Below, in pieces: positions 6,391 through 8,015 of a stretch of DNA of 8,015 nt. Made by a program: the position numbers and the translations under genes. Origin of the DNA: Arthrobacter sp. (lineage in GTDB: Bacteria > Actinomycetota > Actinomycetes > Actinomycetales > Micrococcaceae); NCBI GenBank assembly GCA_030147325.1, contig JASLAA010000065.1, forward strand, positions 1 to 8,015, read 5' to 3'. The notes beneath the pieces are model-generated. The model was not told the DNA's origin and searched no databases. It saw only the letters and a program-made list of their open reading frames with translations. Each line of letters starts with the position of its first letter. The stretch's first letter is position 1.

Positions 6391-7470
6391 TCAGCTCCGG
6401 ACGGCGGGCCGGTCCGTGAGCTGCACATCCACCGTCTGCGTCTCCGACCCCCGGCGGGTCTCAACGGCGACGCTCTCGCCCGGGTCGCGCTGCCGCAGCG
6501 CCGCCAGGAGGTCCTCGGGCGCGGACAGCTCGTCGTCCCCGATCCGTGTGATGATATCGCCCGGCCGGATCCCGGCGTCGTCGGCCGGTCCGCCCTCCGA
6601 CACGGACAGGACCACTACGCCCGTGCTGTCCTGCAGGTTCAGCTGCTCGGCGATCTGTGGCGTGATCGCGCCCGGCGCCAGCCCCATGAAGGCGTGCTCC
6701 GCGGTGCCGTCCTCGCGGAGCTCCTCCGCCACCTCGGTGGCGGTGGGTGCGGGGATCGCGAACCCCAGCGCCACCGCCCCCTGCGAAGGCGGGATATACG
6801 CCTCGCTGATGCCGATGATCTCGCCGCGCCCGTTCACCACGGCGCCGCCGGAATTGCCGGGGCTGATGGCGGCGTCGGTCTGGATGAGGTCCACGAGGGA
6901 CTGGCTGGTGGACGCCTATCCCGGGATCTCCCGGTGCAGGCCCGAGATGATGCCCGACGTCGCCGTGTTCTCGAAACCGAGGGGCGAACCGATCACCACG
7001 GCGAGCTCGCCGATACGGGGCAGACCGGACTGGAACGTGGCCGCCGGCAGATCCGTCCGGTCCGCGCGGACGAGCGCGAGGTCGGAGACGGGGTCCGTCG
7101 CCTCCACCGTCCCGGACACCCGCAGCCCGTCGGCGAAGGCCACCTCGACGTCCTCGTTGCCGCGGATCACGTGCTCGTTGGTGAGGATGAGGCCGTCCTC
7201 GGTGTAGATGACACCGCTGCCGAGCCCTCCTTCGGTGAAGATGGTGACCACCGACGGCTGCACCGCCTCGACGATGTCGGGGATGCTCATGTCCTCCTGC
7301 TGCCCGGACGAGGACCCGGACGAGGACCCCGACGACGTGCTGCCGTCCTCGCCCTGAGCCTGGGCCGGAGCGCTCGGCTCAGGATCGTTCCCGGACTCCG
7401 TACAGCCGGTCACCAGGAGGAGGAGCGCGACGCCCGCGGCGGCGGGAAGCGGGATGCTGGTGCGGGTCAT
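6391..7470 (-). pseudogene. HtrA/DegP-type trypsin-PDZ serine protease lipoprotein, interrupted by an in-frame TAG
   Basis: Extracytoplasmic, membrane-anchored quality-control protease of the S1C (HtrA) family. The frame spans 360 codons, and codon 185 (6918-6916) is TAG. The start is ATG 7470, with GAGGAGG 6 bases upstream. The signal peptide ends in the lipobox VTGC with Cys23, followed by a Ser/Gly linker (43-56). The protease domain carries GLGSGVI (82-88), TNEHV with catalytic His100, DPVSDLAL with Asp130, and, after the stop, DAAISPGNSGG with Ser207. A PDZ domain follows at about 262-350 (GVVVLSVSEGGPADDAGIRPGDIITRIGD, here described by its ends). Both sides of the stop are in the same frame and align as REIPG-stop-ASTSQSLVDLIQTD, so one substitution (for instance TCG to TAG) explains it. 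The 184-residue product would lack the catalytic Ser. A GTG at 6894 has no ribosome site, so restart is unlikely. A sequencing error or readthrough is the alternative. Confidence 0.88.
7303..7338 (-). repeat. 12-base tandem repeat coding the Ser/Gly linker
   Basis: CCCGGACGAGGA is repeated exactly at 7303-7314 and 7315-7326, with a degenerate third copy after it. Read on the minus strand it codes Ser-Ser-Ser-Gly units of the protease's linker between the lipid anchor and the protease domain. Copy-number change here would be in frame and only alter linker length. Confidence 0.75.
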
Positions 7471-7476
7471 GCGGAT

Positions 7477-7483
7477 CCTCCTC
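7477..7483 (-). promoter_or_regulatory. Strong ribosome binding site of the HtrA-type gene
   Basis: GAGGAGG on the minus strand, 6 bases before the ATG at 7470. It fixes this ATG as the start; an open frame continues further upstream to 7659 but lacks signal-peptide logic and would overlap the upstream gene's end. Confidence 0.85.
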
Positions 7484-7541
7484 GGTCGGACGGGTGCCCG
7501 GGCGGCACCACGACCTACCGCTGCCGCCGACACTACGTAGA

Positions 7542-7570
7542 ACTGTAGGAAGGCAGCGATCCGACGACAA
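7542..7570 (-). promoter_or_regulatory. Candidate promoter of the HtrA-type gene
   Basis: On the minus strand, TTGTCG (7570-7565, 4 of 6 to the -35 consensus) and TACAGT (7547-7542, 4 of 6 to the -10 consensus) are separated by exactly 17 bases. This sits in the 134-base gap upstream of the protease gene. A perfect 8-base palindrome CTACGTAG lies just downstream (7533-7540), near the expected transcription start. Confidence 0.4.
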
Positions 7571-7604
7571 GCAGGAAAGCAGCCCAACTCCTGCTGGACA
7601 GCGC

Positions 7605-7961
7605 CTACGGGCGCCCGTCGCCTCGCTGGTCCGGCCTGCGCAGCGGGTGCTCGCGCCATGCCTCCCGCTCCGGAGGCTCGGGGGCGTAGCCCGGGCGCAG
7701 CAGCGGCTCGTCCGGGTCGTCCTCCGGATTGACCCTCCGCGGGGCACCCATGCGGTGCGTGAGCCAGTAGCCCCGGCCGATGCAGGCCGCCGCCGCGAGG
7801 ACGATGACGACCCCGATCGCCAGCAGGACCGGCGCTCCGGCGGGCACCGGGCTGCCCGAGGACTGGGCGCGGGCGAATTCGGACACGGCCTGCGGTATGA
7901 ACAGGGTGCTGATGAACAGCAGGACCAGACCGGCCAGGTACTGCTTGACGCCGACTCTCAT
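7605..7961 (-). CDS. Small two-span membrane protein of unknown function
   Basis: A 118-residue protein that I do not recognise as a named family. The N-terminus is short and basic (MRVGVKQ), followed by membrane span 1 (about 8-26), a short extracytoplasmic loop rich in Ser, Gly, Pro and Ala (about 30-42), span 2 (about 43-62) and a positively charged RGYWLTHR (63-70), which by the positive-inside rule puts both ends in the cytoplasm. The tail (71-118) is Pro/Arg/Asp/Glu-rich and probably disordered (NPEDDPDEPLLRPGY, 78-92). The ATG has a purine-rich GGGGAG only 2 bases away, a tight spacing. It lies upstream of the HtrA-type gene on the same strand with a 134-base gap, so co-transcription is possible but a separate promoter is likelier. 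The coding pattern and hydrophobic layout make it a real gene. Confidence 0.75.
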   Translation of the reverse strand: MRVGVKQYLAGLVLLFISTLFIPQAVSEFARAQSSGSPVPAGAPVLLAIGVVIVLAAAACIGRGYWLTHRMGAPRRVNPEDDPDEPLLRPGYAPEPPEREAWREHPLRRPDQRGDGRP

Positions 7962-8015
7962 GACTCCCCTGGGTGCGATCGCGGGCTGCGGGTTCGCCTC
8001 CAGCTTAGGCCCTGC

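Noticed and set aside
5421..6464. Minus-strand open frame of 347 codons opposite the GAF-ANTAR gene
   Set aside because: Low-complexity Arg/Gly/Asp translation, an antisense shadow of a well-supported gene.
6892..6894. GTG as a restart codon for a separate C-terminal protease half
   Set aside because: No purine-rich ribosome site upstream, and the product would start in the middle of the protease fold without a signal peptide.
6388..7548. Plus-strand open frame of 386 codons across the interrupted protease
   Set aside because: Although longer and uninterrupted, it is Arg/Gly/Asp-rich without any domain, whereas the minus strand has the lipobox, catalytic triad, PDZ domain and a strong ribosome site.

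Overview
The window reads as chromosomal DNA of a high-GC actinobacterium, most likely Micrococcales (Arthrobacter-like; this genus-level guess is inference). The grounds are strong G/C preference at third codon positions, GTG starts, a GAF-ANTAR regulator of the actinobacterial type, and two lipobox proteins with short hydrophobic leaders. No rRNA, tRNA, CRISPR array or insertion sequence was recognised.

Left part (1-3852): a peptide/nickel-type ABC importer operon on the minus strand, in the order substrate-binding lipoprotein (2914-1397), DppB-type permease (1356-409), DppC-type permease (407 to beyond the left edge). The ATPase genes, if present, lie outside the window. Divergent from the binding-protein gene is a FadR-subfamily GntR regulator (3091-3852). 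The 176-base gap between them carries a perfect FadR-type palindrome with the core TGGT-CAG-ACCA (2998-3012). The simplest model is a local circuit in which the regulator controls the importer, itself, or both, in response to a small effector linked to the imported substrate.

Middle (3853-4701): a convergent Lrp/AsnC regulator (4406-3900) with visibly more A/T-ending codons than its neighbours, followed by about 295 bases in which I see no convincing gene.

Right part (4702-8015): a YfcE-like metallophosphoesterase (4702-5496), a GAF-ANTAR regulator (5583-6323), and, convergent to these on the minus strand, an HtrA-type trypsin-PDZ lipoprotein protease (7470-6391) preceded by a small two-span membrane protein (7961-7605). 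The protease reading frame is cut by a single in-frame TAG at 6918-6916, between the catalytic His/Asp half and the catalytic Ser plus PDZ half. Everything else in the gene looks intact, so this is either a very recent pseudogene, a sequencing error or a readthrough case.

No clearly undescribed multi-gene system was found. The most notable points are the amber-interrupted protease, the FadR-type operator in the transporter/regulator gap, and atypical metal-site residues in both the metallophosphoesterase and the FadR-type regulator.
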